Assembly: GCA_022844405.1 (NCBI GenBank)
Contig: JALHLV010000016.1
Coordinates: forward strand, 1 to 64,000
Direction: 5' to 3'
DNA: 64,000 nt
DNA from: Sphingomonadales bacterium
GTDB taxonomy: Bacteria; Pseudomonadota; Alphaproteobacteria; SMXS01
The number at the start of each line of letters is the position of its first letter. Positions within the stretch are counted from its first letter, which is position 1. The translations under genes were made by a program, and so were the position numbers. Positions 55,747-64,000 of the stretch are shown here, one piece after another. The notes beneath the pieces were generated by a model. The model was not told the origin of the DNA. It did not search any database and was given only the letters and a program-made list of their open reading frames with translations.

Positions 55747-55761
55747 TGCAAATCGTTCGCA
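55747..55761. promoter_or_regulatory. Fur-box-like inverted repeat upstream of the TonB receptor
   Basis: TGCAAAT-C-GTTCGCA is a 7-1-7 imperfect palindrome (five of seven pairs) of the Fur class. About 50 nt downstream are a related half-site GAATCATTCGCA and a perfect 12-nt palindrome TTGCATCTGCAA (55826-55837). The position upstream of a siderophore receptor suggests iron repression. Confidence 0.5.
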
Positions 55762-55897
55762 TTTTTTCTTGACGGATGTTCGGGCGCTGTGCAAGGTGCC
55801 GGTCACTATTAGGAATCATTCGCAGTTGCATCTGCAACCGCGGACGGTTTCCCCGCCGGTGGTAACGACCGCCATGCAAGCCAAGAAGGGCATAAGG

Positions 55898-58066
55898 ATG
55901 AGGAAGCGTTTCGAACGAGAAGGGATGGGGCGTGTGTCTCACCGTGCCCTTGCCGCCGCGGCCTTCGGGCTGACGGTCGCCGCCATGCCCGCGCAGGGGC
56001 AGGAAACCGCGCCGGCCGGCGGTCCGGTGGTGCTGGGGCCGGTGCGGGTCGAAGGCGATGCGTTCAGCATTCAGCCCCCGGCCGACAAGGGCTACAAGGC
56101 CGCCCGGACGACCACGGCGACCAAGACCGATACGCCGCTGCTCGATGTTCCCCAATCCGTCTCGGTGGTCAACCAGGACCAGATCAGGGACCAGGCGGTC
56201 ACCAGCATGGCCGAGGCCGTCCGGTACACGCCGGGCCTCGGCTTCGCACAGGGCGAGGGCAACCGCGATACGCCGGTCTTCCGCGGCAACAGCTCCACCG
56301 CCGACTTCTTCGTCGATGGCATCCGGGACGACGTCCAGTATTTCCGCGACCTGTACAACATCGAGCGGGTGGAAATCTTCCGCGGACCGAATGCAATGAT
56401 CTTCGGCCGCGGCGGCGTCGGCGGCGTGATCAATCGCGTCAGCAAGCAGGCCAACTGGGACGCCGGCCGCGAACTGCGCGTCCAGGCGGGCAGCCACGAG
56501 CTGTGGCGCGGCACCATCGACCTGAACCAGCCGGTGAGCGATGCGGTGTCGCTGCGCCTGACCGGCCTCTATCACAACGCGGAGAGCTTCCGCGACGACG
56601 TGAAGTACGAGCGCTGGGGGCTGAATCCGACGGCGTCGTTCAGGCTGGGCGATCGCACGCTGCTGCAGGTCGGCTACGAGCATTTCGACGACCAGCGCAC
56701 CGCGGACCGCGGTATCCCGTCCTATCAGGGGCTGCCGTTCGAGACGAAGCGCTCCACCTTCTTCGGCGATCCGCAGGAAAGCCGGTCGACCGCCGCCGTG
56801 GATGCGGTCAACGTGGCCATCGAGCACCAGTTCAGTGACGTGCTCACGGTCCGCAACCGGTTCCGCTATTCGAGCGTGGAAAAATTCTACCAGAACATAT
56901 ACCCCGGCGCCGTCAACACCGCCGGTACGTCCGTCTCGCTGTTGGCATATAACGACACGACGCGACGCGACAGCTTCATCAACCAGACCGACCTGATCTG
57001 GAAACTCGAGACGGGGTCGATCAGTCACACGTTGTTGGCCGGCGTCGAACTCGGCCGGCAGGAGAACGACAACCGCCGCCTGACCGGCTTCTTCGGCTCG
57101 CCCACATCGACCGCGACCTCGATCCTGGTTCCGACGGCCAGTCCCAACGTGGATGCTCAGGTTTTCTTTCGTGCGGCCGCGGGGAACAACGACAACCACA
57201 GCGTGGCCAGATTCGTCGGCGTCTACCTGCAGGACCAGATCGAGTTCTCGTCCATGTTCGAGGCCGTCGTCGGCATCCGCTACGACAACTTCGACATGTT
57301 CTTCCTCAACAACAGCAACGGCCAGGAGCTGAACACCAACGACGATCTCTGGTCGCCACGCGCCAGCCTGATCTTCAAGCCGATCGAGCGCCTGTCGCTC
57401 TATGCCAGCTACAGCCGCACCTATCTGCCGCGCTCCGGCGAGCAATTGTCGTCGCTGACGGTCACCAGCGCTGCGCTCGCCCCGGAAAAATTCGACAGCT
57501 ACGAGGTCGGCGTGAAGTGGGACGCGTCGCCCGACCTGCAGCTTACCGCCGCGCTCTATCGGCTGGACCGCACCAATGTGGTGATCCCCGACCCGCTGGA
57601 TCCGACGCGCTCGATCCTCGCCGGCGCCCAGCGCAGCAAGGGGTTCGAGTTCGGCGCATCCGGCAGCATCACGCCCGACTGGAGCGTCATCGTCGCCTAC
57701 GCCTATCAGAACGGCAGGTTCACCAAGCCGATTTCGGCGACCGTGCCGGCCGGCGCGTGGCTCGCCAACCTGCCCAGGCACAATTTGTCAGTCTGGAACC
57801 GCTACGACATCCTGGACTGGCTGGGCGTCGGCCTGGGCGTCATCCATCAGACCAGGCGGTTCGCCGCGACCGACAATCTGGTGGCGCTGCCGGGCTTCAC
57901 CCGGGTCGACGCGGCCCTGTTCTTCGACATCACCGACGCCATCACCGCGCAGGTCAACATCGAGAACCTGCTCGGCGAGCGCTACTACGTGAACGCGCAC
58001 AACAACAACAACATCAGTCCCGGCGCCCCGTTCGGCGTCACGGTTTCCATCGGCGCAAGCTTCTAG
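55898..58066 (+). CDS. TonB-dependent siderophore receptor
   Basis: A 722-residue outer-membrane receptor. A signal peptide (HRALAAAAFGLTVAAMPAQG) is followed by the plug domain (LLDVPQSVSVVNQDQIRDQA, then ERVEIFRGPNAMIFGRGGVG) and a 22-strand beta-barrel ending VTVSIGASF with a C-terminal Phe. DVPQSVSVV and IFGRGGVGGVIN indicate the siderophore subfamily. The start at 55898 follows AAGG; 55874 is an alternative. It imports a ferric siderophore with TonB-ExbBD energy and is probably iron-regulated by the upstream Fur-like site. Confidence 0.92.
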   Translation: MRKRFEREGMGRVSHRALAAAAFGLTVAAMPAQGQETAPAGGPVVLGPVRVEGDAFSIQPPADKGYKAARTTTATKTDTPLLDVPQSVSVVNQDQIRDQAVTSMAEAVRYTPGLGFAQGEGNRDTPVFRGNSSTADFFVDGIRDDVQYFRDLYNIERVEIFRGPNAMIFGRGGVGGVINRVSKQANWDAGRELRVQAGSHELWRGTIDLNQPVSDAVSLRLTGLYHNAESFRDDVKYERWGLNPTASFRLGDRTLLQVGYEHFDDQRTADRGIPSYQGLPFETKRSTFFGDPQESRSTAAVDAVNVAIEHQFSDVLTVRNRFRYSSVEKFYQNIYPGAVNTAGTSVSLLAYNDTTRRDSFINQTDLIWKLETGSISHTLLAGVELGRQENDNRRLTGFFGSPTSTATSILVPTASPNVDAQVFFRAAAGNNDNHSVARFVGVYLQDQIEFSSMFEAVVGIRYDNFDMFFLNNSNGQELNTNDDLWSPRASLIFKPIERLSLYASYSRTYLPRSGEQLSSLTVTSAALAPEKFDSYEVGVKWDASPDLQLTAALYRLDRTNVVIPDPLDPTRSILAGAQRSKGFEFGASGSITPDWSVIVAYAYQNGRFTKPISATVPAGAWLANLPRHNLSVWNRYDILDWLGVGLGVIHQTRRFAATDNLVALPGFTRVDAALFFDITDAITAQVNIENLLGERYYVNAHNNNNISPGAPFGVTVSIGASF

Positions 58067-58086
58067 GGCCGGGTGTCGGCGGAGGG

Positions 58087-58707
58087 CTACTTGTAGGCCG
58101 CCGCCGACTGGGCCTTCATCACCTCGATCTTGCCCTTCATGGCGTCGAGCAGGCCGGCCATGCCCTTCTGGGAAACGATGCCGCCGAACTCCTCGCGGGT
58201 GGTGATCAGCATGCTGATGCCCTCGATCTTCACGTCGATGATCTTCAGGCCGCCGGCCATGGAACGCACCTGCCAGTCCATCTGGATCGGCTCGCCCTTG
58301 CCGATCACCTGGCTGGCCACGATGGTATCGTCCTTCGGCCCCTTGGTGGTGCCGGTGACCTTCACCGTCTCCTGCTCGAAGCGGGCGAGGCGCGAGGTGA
58401 TGGTGCGCAGCATGTAGTCGTCGAAGATGGTCGTGTACTGCTGGCGCTCGGCCTCCGTCGCGGTCCTCCAGTAGCGCGCCAGCGCCTGCTTGCCGAGGAA
58501 CTCCACGTCGATACCCTTGGCCATCAGGTCGCGGAACGCCTGGTCGCGCGCGGCGCCTTTGGTCTGGGATTTCAGCAGGCTGATGGTGTCGTCGGCCAGC
58601 TTCTGCACGAACGCGCCCGCCGGGTTGGTTCCCTGCGCCGCGGCGGGCAGGGACGGCAGCGCGAATGTCGCCACGAGCACAAGGATCAGGCCTCTGAGCG
58701 TCTTCAT
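58087..58707 (-). CDS. MlaC/Ttg2-family phospholipid-binding protein, exported
   Basis: A 206-residue MlaC-type protein with a signal peptide (LRGLILVLVATFALPSLPAA) and a typical core, MAKGIDVEFLGKQALARYWR, then EAERQQYTTIFDDYMLRTIT, and IIDVKIEGISMLITTREEFG. MlaC carries phospholipids across the periplasm. It is the second MlaC-like gene in the window and lacks mla transporter neighbours. It is convergent with the TonB receptor gene. Confidence 0.9.
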   Translation of the reverse strand: MKTLRGLILVLVATFALPSLPAAAQGTNPAGAFVQKLADDTISLLKSQTKGAARDQAFRDLMAKGIDVEFLGKQALARYWRTATEAERQQYTTIFDDYMLRTITSRLARFEQETVKVTGTTKGPKDDTIVASQVIGKGEPIQMDWQVRSMAGGLKIIDVKIEGISMLITTREEFGGIVSQKGMAGLLDAMKGKIEVMKAQSAAAYK

Positions 58708-58935
58708 CTCGTCGTTTCTCCGCAATGTCGGCGTCGTTTGAAGGTACTGATAACAGTTAGGAGGGCGAACCGCATCGTCCAATCGAACCGGTTGCGTTCC
58801 CCCCCAACGTCGGCCCGCATCGGCCTGTTCCGGGCACCCGGCCCGAGCGATTCTCGCTTTTCGCCCGTCTATCCGGTACATCATCGCAAGGGCCCGCGGG
58901 TGACGGGCCGTCCGAACCGGGGTCATCGCGAGCCA

Positions 58936-60243
58936 ATGCTGTATTTCGAGCTTCTCTTCGTGCTTCTCCTGACGCTGATCAACGGCGTCCTGTCCATGTC
59001 GGAGCTGGCGGTCGTGTCTTCGCGCAGCGCCCGGCTGAAGGATCTGTCCAATCGGGGCAGCCGCGGCGCGCGCGCCGCGCTGAAGCTGATCGAGGATCCG
59101 AGCCGCTTCCTGTCCAGCGTCCAGATCGGCATCACGCTGGTCGGCATCCTGGCCGGCGCGGTCAGCGGCGCCACGCTGGCCGAGCGTTTCGGTATCTGGC
59201 TGAACCAGTACGAGGTGATACAGAACCAGGGCGGCACCGTCGCCATCATCCTGGTGGTGTCGTGCATCACCTATGTGACGCTGGTGTTGGGCGAGCTGGT
59301 TCCCAAGCGCATCGCCATGGCCAATGCCGAACGGATCGCCGTGGTCGTGTCACGGCCCATGCAGGTCCTTGCCCGTATCGCCGCGCCGGCGGTGTGGCTG
59401 CTCAAGGGATCCACCGACTTCATCCTGCGTGTGATCGGACTGGCCCATGAGAAGCAGTCGGCCATCACCGAGGACGAGGTCAAGTCGCTGATCGCCGAAG
59501 GCACCCGCGAAGGCATCTTCGTGCCGCGCGAGAAGGAGATGATCGAAGGCGTCCTGCGCCTCGCCGACCGCTCGGTGATGGCGATCATGACGCCGCGCGT
59601 CGATGTCGCCTGGATCGACGTGGACGCGGGCACCGACGGTATCCTGGCGGCCATCGAGGAGCACCGCCACTCGCGCCTGCTGGTGTGCGAGGGCGTCGTC
59701 GACAAGCCCGTCGGTTTCCTGCAGACCAAGGATCTGCTGCCACTGGCGTTGCGCGGCCAGCAGTTTTCGCTGCGCGACATCATGACCCCGCCGCTGGTGG
59801 TGCCCGACCGCACCCCCGTCCTGGCGCTGCTGGAGCGTTTCCAGCGCGAAGGCATCCACATCGGCGTGGTGATCGACGAGTATTCCAGCCTGGAGGGCGT
59901 GGTCAGCGTCACCGACGTGCTCGAGGCCATCGCCGGCGAACTGCCGGAGCGCGGCCAGGAAGGCTCTCCCATGCTGGTGCGGCGCGACGACGGCTCGTGG
60001 CTGGTCGACGGCACCATGCCGGTCGACGAGTTCGAGGACCGCACCAACATCCGCAAGCTGCGCGGCAAGGGCGACTTCCACACCATCGCCGGCTTCGCCA
60101 TCAACGAGTTCGGCCACCTGCCGGGTGCGGGCGAGCACTTCACCTTCGGCCGCCACCGCTTCGAGGTGGTCGACATGGATGGCCTGCGCATCGACAAGCT
60201 GCTGGTCGCGCCGCTGATGCCGGACGAGCCGGAGCTGGGGTAG
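58936..60243 (+). CDS. CorC/HlyC-type CBS-domain protein (hemolysin family)
   Basis: A 435-residue membrane protein: an N-terminal DUF21 transmembrane domain (YFELLFVLLLTLINGVLSMS), two CBS domains (MAIMTPRVDVAWIDVDAGTD; IMTPPLVVPDRTPVLALLER) and a C-terminal CorC_HlyC transport-associated domain (GDFHTIAGFAINEFGHLPGA). Family members act in Mg2+/Co2+ efflux or stress resistance despite the hemolysin name. No metal regulatory site was identified. Confidence 0.92.
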   Translation: MLYFELLFVLLLTLINGVLSMSELAVVSSRSARLKDLSNRGSRGARAALKLIEDPSRFLSSVQIGITLVGILAGAVSGATLAERFGIWLNQYEVIQNQGGTVAIILVVSCITYVTLVLGELVPKRIAMANAERIAVVVSRPMQVLARIAAPAVWLLKGSTDFILRVIGLAHEKQSAITEDEVKSLIAEGTREGIFVPREKEMIEGVLRLADRSVMAIMTPRVDVAWIDVDAGTDGILAAIEEHRHSRLLVCEGVVDKPVGFLQTKDLLPLALRGQQFSLRDIMTPPLVVPDRTPVLALLERFQREGIHIGVVIDEYSSLEGVVSVTDVLEAIAGELPERGQEGSPMLVRRDDGSWLVDGTMPVDEFEDRTNIRKLRGKGDFHTIAGFAINEFGHLPGAGEHFTFGRHRFEVVDMDGLRIDKLLVAPLMPDEPELG

Positions 60244-60275
60244 GGTTCCTGTCCTGCTCCATGGGGATGGGGAAC

Positions 60276-63212
60276 TTACTGCAGCCGGTTGATGGCCCTG
60301 GCCAGCACCACGTAGAGCTTGCCCATGTCCGATGACAGCAGCGACGCCGACAGTGTGTCGGTGTGCTCGCTGTCCATGGACTGGTGCACCAGGCCCTCGA
60401 AGTGGGCGATGAACGTCATCACGTTCTCGCGGAACCGCGAATCGCTCTCGAACCGGCCGGAAATCTGGCGGTTCCAGCCCAGGCTGCTGGCCTTGACGAT
60501 ATGCCGGGCGAAGGCCTGGGTATCGCCGCTGCGATACTGGCGCCACACTTTTTCGGGTATGTCGGCGTTGGCGACGCGGTTGAGGTCGATGGACAGCGTT
60601 CCCAGCGTCTCCATCACCTTGCTCGCGGTGCGGGCGAACGCGGCGCCGGTCGTCTTGCGTTCCAAATCCTCCATGGACGTCAGCCGCTGGCCCAGGCTTT
60701 CGGCGAGGGCCAGCAGCCGGTCGGCGCGCTCACGGACCATGTCGTCCGTCTGACCGACGCTTTCGCGAGCCTGGCCCGCGGCGCTCGCCAGTGCGCGGGC
60801 GCCTTCGATCAGCGCGTCGGCGCGGGTACGGAACTGCTCGGCCTCGCGGGCGAATTCGGCGATGCGCGCGGCGTTGGCTTCGAGCGCGTCGCCGGTCCGG
60901 GCGACGCTGCCCACGGCGTCATCCGCCGCTTGCCTGACCTGGTGGCTGCGCGCATCGATTGTATCCGCCGAGCGGCCGATCTGGCCGGCGGCATCGCCGG
61001 CGGCGGCGCTCAGCCGCTGGCCCGCGGCATCGATCGCCTGGCCGGCCGCCGCCATCCGCGCCAGCGCATTGCCGCTCGCCGCCTGCGCCGCGCCGTCATG
61101 CTGCTTCAGGACGTCGTTGAGCCTCTCCAGCCGCTGGGCGGCGGTCTCGCTGCTTTCGCCCAGCGCCGCGGCGTTCTGTCCGATTCCCGCCGATGCCGCG
61201 GCCAGCTCGCGCAGCCCGTCCGCCGACGCGGCCTGCAGTTGCCGGATCTGCTCCAGCATGTCGGTGGTGGCGTCGTTGATGCGCCCGCGGGTGCCTTCCG
61301 TGGCCTGGGTCAAACCGCTTGCCGCCGCGCCGAGCGCCGCCTCGACCTGCTTGGCCTCGGCGAGCGCTTCCTGCATGACCCGGGCGATGGCGCCCGAGCC
61401 GCTGGTCACGGATTCGTCCAGCACGCGGGATTTCTCGGCGATCTCGTCGGCCAGTGTCCGCAGCATGTTGACGGTGCCGTCCACGGTCTGGCGCAGCGAC
61501 GAGATGCTGGTTTCGGTCTGGTCGATGGTGCCGGAGAACCGCTGCGCCTGGGCGGCGAACTCGTTGCCCAGCGCCTTGGTGCGCGTCGCGGCGGCGTCCG
61601 ATGCCGCTTCCAGCCGCCCGATCTGTTCGGCCAGCAGGTCGCGCGCCCGGTCCAGCGACCCGGCCGCCTCGGTCGATGCCGTGCCGATGTCGCCAGACGC
61701 CTCGCGCAGCGACTGCCGCAGCGCCTCGGCCCGGGCCATGGCGGCCTCCATGGCCTGCGTCATGCCGGTGGCGTCGGCGCCTACCTTCTCGCCCATGGCG
61801 CGCGACGCCTCGGCGATCCCCTCGGCCGCGCTGCCGGCGGCCTTCTCCATTTCGGCGGCGCGGTCGCGGAAGGCGCTGGCCGACTGGCTCGCCAGTTCCG
61901 TGGCGGCGGCGGCGGCGGTCTGCCATTCGGACGTGATCTGTTGGGCGGTCTGGCGCAGCCTGTCGCCGGACTGGTCCATGAAGCTGGTCGCCTCGCCGCT
62001 GCGCGCCTGCAGTGAGGAGGTGAGCGACATGAAGCGGCGTCCCGCGTCGTCGACCTTGCTGACCGCGTCGCCGATGCCGTTGTTGAGCCCCTGCAGCGCC
62101 TCGGCCGACAGGTTCTTCATGAACTCGGCCTGCAGGGTGAAGTGATCGGCGGTCTGGGCGATCCAGGCCTTGGTCTCGTTGGCGAGGCCGTTCAACCGCT
62201 TGCCATGGGCAGCGACCGTCTGTTCCATCCGGTCCGCCCGATCCCGGGTCCGGTCACCGGCATCCTCGATGGCGGCCACTTCCCGGCGCGCCAGTTCGGT
62301 GATGTCGCGCATTTTCGCCGCCAGCGCATCGCCTGCCGTCAGCATGGCCTGCGCCTGGCTCTCGTAGCCCAGGTTGATCTCGTCGATCTGCCGCGCCGCC
62401 CTGCCGGTCGCCTCGTCGAGCCGGCCGACGATGCCCACATAGGTCTCGCTGATCGCCTCGGTGCGACGCGCCGCGCGTTCGGCGGCGCTCAACAGGTCCT
62501 CGGAACGGTTGGCGAGCGCGGTCTGGGCCGAGCGGGTGTTCTCCAGCGACTGGGTCGAGATGCGCGACAGCGTCTCGGCCGCGCCGGCGATGGCGGTCTC
62601 GATGCCATTGGCGCGCTGGCGCAGCGCCTCGAGCGCGCCGTCGAGTGCCGTGGCCTGCGCCGTCAGCACGGCGCTCGCCTCGCCGCTGCCCTTGTCGACG
62701 CTGGCCGAAGCCTCGGCCAGCGTTTCCATCTGGCGGCGCAGCACCCTTTCCATGGCCTCGGTCCGGTCGCGCGCCATGTCGCTGGCCTTGGCCAGTTCGG
62801 CGGCCTGGGACTTGAGGGTCCGGACCAGTCCGGCCACCCGCTGCTGCGCGTCCTCGCCCGGATAGGTCATGGCGATGAGGCTGTCGTCGATCAGCCGGCT
62901 GGTGCGGGTCAACGCCCGCATCTGGATCAGGCTGATCGCCAGCAGCCAGACGGCCATGATCGGCAACACCGCGGCCATGCCGTAGAGAATGCCCTGCTCG
63001 AGCGTCAGATGGACCGATGCGTCGCGCGCAACCAGGTAGAGGGCGCACAGGATCAGCCACACGATGGAGACGGCGCCGGCGCCGGTCAGCAGCGGGCGCG
63101 CCGACGCGGGCGGTGCTGGGGCAGAAGGCGCGTCGGCGCGTGCCGCGCTGGCCGCCGCCAGTTGACCCTGGACGATCCTTACGTTCGCCGCGTCGACATC
63201 GACCTGCGCCAC
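60276..63212 (-). CDS. Membrane-anchored coiled-coil protein, TipN-like architecture
   Basis: A 978-residue protein. The GTG at 63212 follows GGAGG. Two membrane helices lie at about 44-62 and 74-97; then comes an Ala/Glu/Arg/Asp-rich coiled coil of about 750 residues. The conserved C-terminal domain contains IPEKVWRQYRSGDTQAFARH, RFESDSRFRENVMTFIAHFE and LLSSDMGKLYVVLARAINRL. This layout (two N-terminal helices, long coiled coil, short conserved C-terminal domain) matches the polarity factor TipN of Caulobacter; homology is inferred from architecture and partial C-terminal similarity. Its neighbours give no independent support. Confidence 0.7.
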   Translation of the reverse strand: MAQVDVDAANVRIVQGQLAAASAARADAPSAPAPPASARPLLTGAGAVSIVWLILCALYLVARDASVHLTLEQGILYGMAAVLPIMAVWLLAISLIQMRALTRTSRLIDDSLIAMTYPGEDAQQRVAGLVRTLKSQAAELAKASDMARDRTEAMERVLRRQMETLAEASASVDKGSGEASAVLTAQATALDGALEALRQRANGIETAIAGAAETLSRISTQSLENTRSAQTALANRSEDLLSAAERAARRTEAISETYVGIVGRLDEATGRAARQIDEINLGYESQAQAMLTAGDALAAKMRDITELARREVAAIEDAGDRTRDRADRMEQTVAAHGKRLNGLANETKAWIAQTADHFTLQAEFMKNLSAEALQGLNNGIGDAVSKVDDAGRRFMSLTSSLQARSGEATSFMDQSGDRLRQTAQQITSEWQTAAAAATELASQSASAFRDRAAEMEKAAGSAAEGIAEASRAMGEKVGADATGMTQAMEAAMARAEALRQSLREASGDIGTASTEAAGSLDRARDLLAEQIGRLEAASDAAATRTKALGNEFAAQAQRFSGTIDQTETSISSLRQTVDGTVNMLRTLADEIAEKSRVLDESVTSGSGAIARVMQEALAEAKQVEAALGAAASGLTQATEGTRGRINDATTDMLEQIRQLQAASADGLRELAAASAGIGQNAAALGESSETAAQRLERLNDVLKQHDGAAQAASGNALARMAAAGQAIDAAGQRLSAAAGDAAGQIGRSADTIDARSHQVRQAADDAVGSVARTGDALEANAARIAEFAREAEQFRTRADALIEGARALASAAGQARESVGQTDDMVRERADRLLALAESLGQRLTSMEDLERKTTGAAFARTASKVMETLGTLSIDLNRVANADIPEKVWRQYRSGDTQAFARHIVKASSLGWNRQISGRFESDSRFRENVMTFIAHFEGLVHQSMDSEHTDTLSASLLSSDMGKLYVVLARAINRLQ

Positions 63213-63478
63213 TTGTCCTCCATCGCGTCCGAGCCGCGATTTTCCTCCAACCTCGGCCGCCGGTCAATCGGCGAAGTCTAATGATTTCCGATACTCAGCG
63301 GGATTTCTGGCGATACGCTGTTAGCATCGCGGCGTTACTGTAGCCAGCTGCCCGTGCGGCGGCGCCCGGTCCTCGTGCACCGGCGCGTGTGAAATTCGGA
63401 TGAAATGCCCGGCGGCAGGGGCAATAGTGGCGACGAGCGGTGCCGGACGCCGTCTTGCCGCATCGAGGGGAGAAAGCC

Positions 63479-64000
63479 ATGACCAGCCTGATCGCCGCCT
63501 GCGCCTTGTTCTTTCTGATCCATTCGCTGATATCGGGGACCGGCCTACGCGGCGTCCTCACTGGCGCCATCGGCGAGAAGGTCTATCGCGGCCTGTTCGC
63601 GGTGGCCTCGCTGGGCGCCATCGTGTGGATGGCGATGAGCTACAACCACGTCTCGGAAGCCGGCTCCCGGTATCTGTGGAACCTGGGCCCTGCCGGTCAC
63701 GGCATCGCCCTGATCCTGGTCTTCCTGGCGCTGATCTGCGTCGTCGTCGGCGTTGCCACGAAAAACCCCACCGCCATGCAGCAGGAAGCCCTGCTCGCCC
63801 AGGCGGAGCCGGCGCAGGGGATCGTGCGCGTCACCCGGCACCCCTTCCTGGTCGGCGTCACCCTGTGGGCCGTGGCGCATGTGCTGACCAACGGCGACCT
63901 GGGATCGCTGGTCTTCTTCGGCACGTTCCTGCTGGTTTCGGTGGTCGGCATGGCCAATATCGATGCCAAGCGGCAAAAGCGCGACCCGGAAGGCTGGGCG
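63479..64000 (+). CDS. NnrU family protein (partial, runs off window)
   Basis: The first 174 residues of an NnrU-type membrane protein: MTSLIAACALFFLIHSLISG, helices through IVWMAMSYNHVSEA, and the family motif VRVTRHPFLVGVTLWAVAHV, then LTNGDLGSLVFFGTFLL. NnrU proteins are linked to nitric-oxide or nitrite respiration and to prenoid-like reductases; the exact role is unsettled. A GAGGGGAGAAAG precedes the ATG. The 266 nt between this gene and the coiled-coil gene hold no feature I can identify. Confidence 0.88.
   Translation, partial: MTSLIAACALFFLIHSLISGTGLRGVLTGAIGEKVYRGLFAVASLGAIVWMAMSYNHVSEAGSRYLWNLGPAGHGIALILVFLALICVVVGVATKNPTAMQQEALLAQAEPAQGIVRVTRHPFLVGVTLWAVAHVLTNGDLGSLVFFGTFLLVSVVGMANIDAKRQKRDPEGWA

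Overview
The window is a GC-rich, densely coded chromosomal segment of an alphaproteobacterium. This rests on the sdhE-mfd / recG neighbourhood, the alphaproteobacterial families DUF1491, DUF3775, NnrU and an NDUFS4-like complex I subunit, a Caulobacter-type ceramide gene cluster, and dispersed palindromic intergenic repeats. I cannot fix genus or order from the sequence alone. Two tRNAs (Pro-UGG, Arg-UCU) are present. There is no rRNA, CRISPR array, prophage or intact mobile element; only a transposase tail lies at the left edge.

Left third (0-19.4 kb): CoA-linked and oxidative catabolism. It holds a TetR regulator with an acyl-CoA dehydrogenase and an SDR, a flavin oxidoreductase, a cytochrome c, a thiolase-like protein and an acyl-CoA synthetase. 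A run of small oxygenase-like proteins follows (LLM, VOC, EthD, ABM, MDR), then a TPP enzyme, a Rieske oxygenase alpha subunit, two quinone-oxidoreductase-like MDR enzymes around an HD-domain protein with PhnZ-like metal ligands, and a NUDIX hydrolase. A promoter-hairpin-terminator unit at about 12.36-12.59 kb looks like an unannotated small RNA.

Middle (19.5-36.7 kb): mostly housekeeping. It holds an acetate-CoA ligase/GNAT fusion, a universal stress protein, an MlaC-like protein, NAD kinase, MoaA, Mfd, SdhE, RecG, a Tat-exported aldo/keto reductase, a VapBC module with a palindromic operator, and an SDR.

36.7-49.6 kb: a sphingolipid island in three transcription units (five genes leftward, three rightward, four leftward). 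A fatty acyl-AMP ligase loads an acyl carrier protein. Serine palmitoyltransferase, a GNAT-type ceramide synthase and an epimerase-like reductase then make ceramide. A lipid kinase of the ceramide-kinase type and a Tam41-like nucleotidyltransferase could activate it towards an anionic head group. A sterol-desaturase-family hydroxylase, a flippase and LptF/LptG-type permeases complete the island, suggesting hydroxylated ceramides exported to the outer membrane.

Right part (49.7-64 kb): RecX and a DUF192 protein are followed by the least familiar locus here. This is a cyanophycin-synthetase-like ATP-grasp ligase whose Mur-ligase half is degenerate and truncated, directly followed by a sulfotransferase. 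Then come the tRNAs, an ACT-domain protein, a TonB-dependent siderophore receptor behind a Fur-like palindrome, a second MlaC-like protein, a CorC/HlyC-type CBS protein, a 978-residue membrane-anchored coiled-coil protein with TipN-like architecture, and the start of nnrU.
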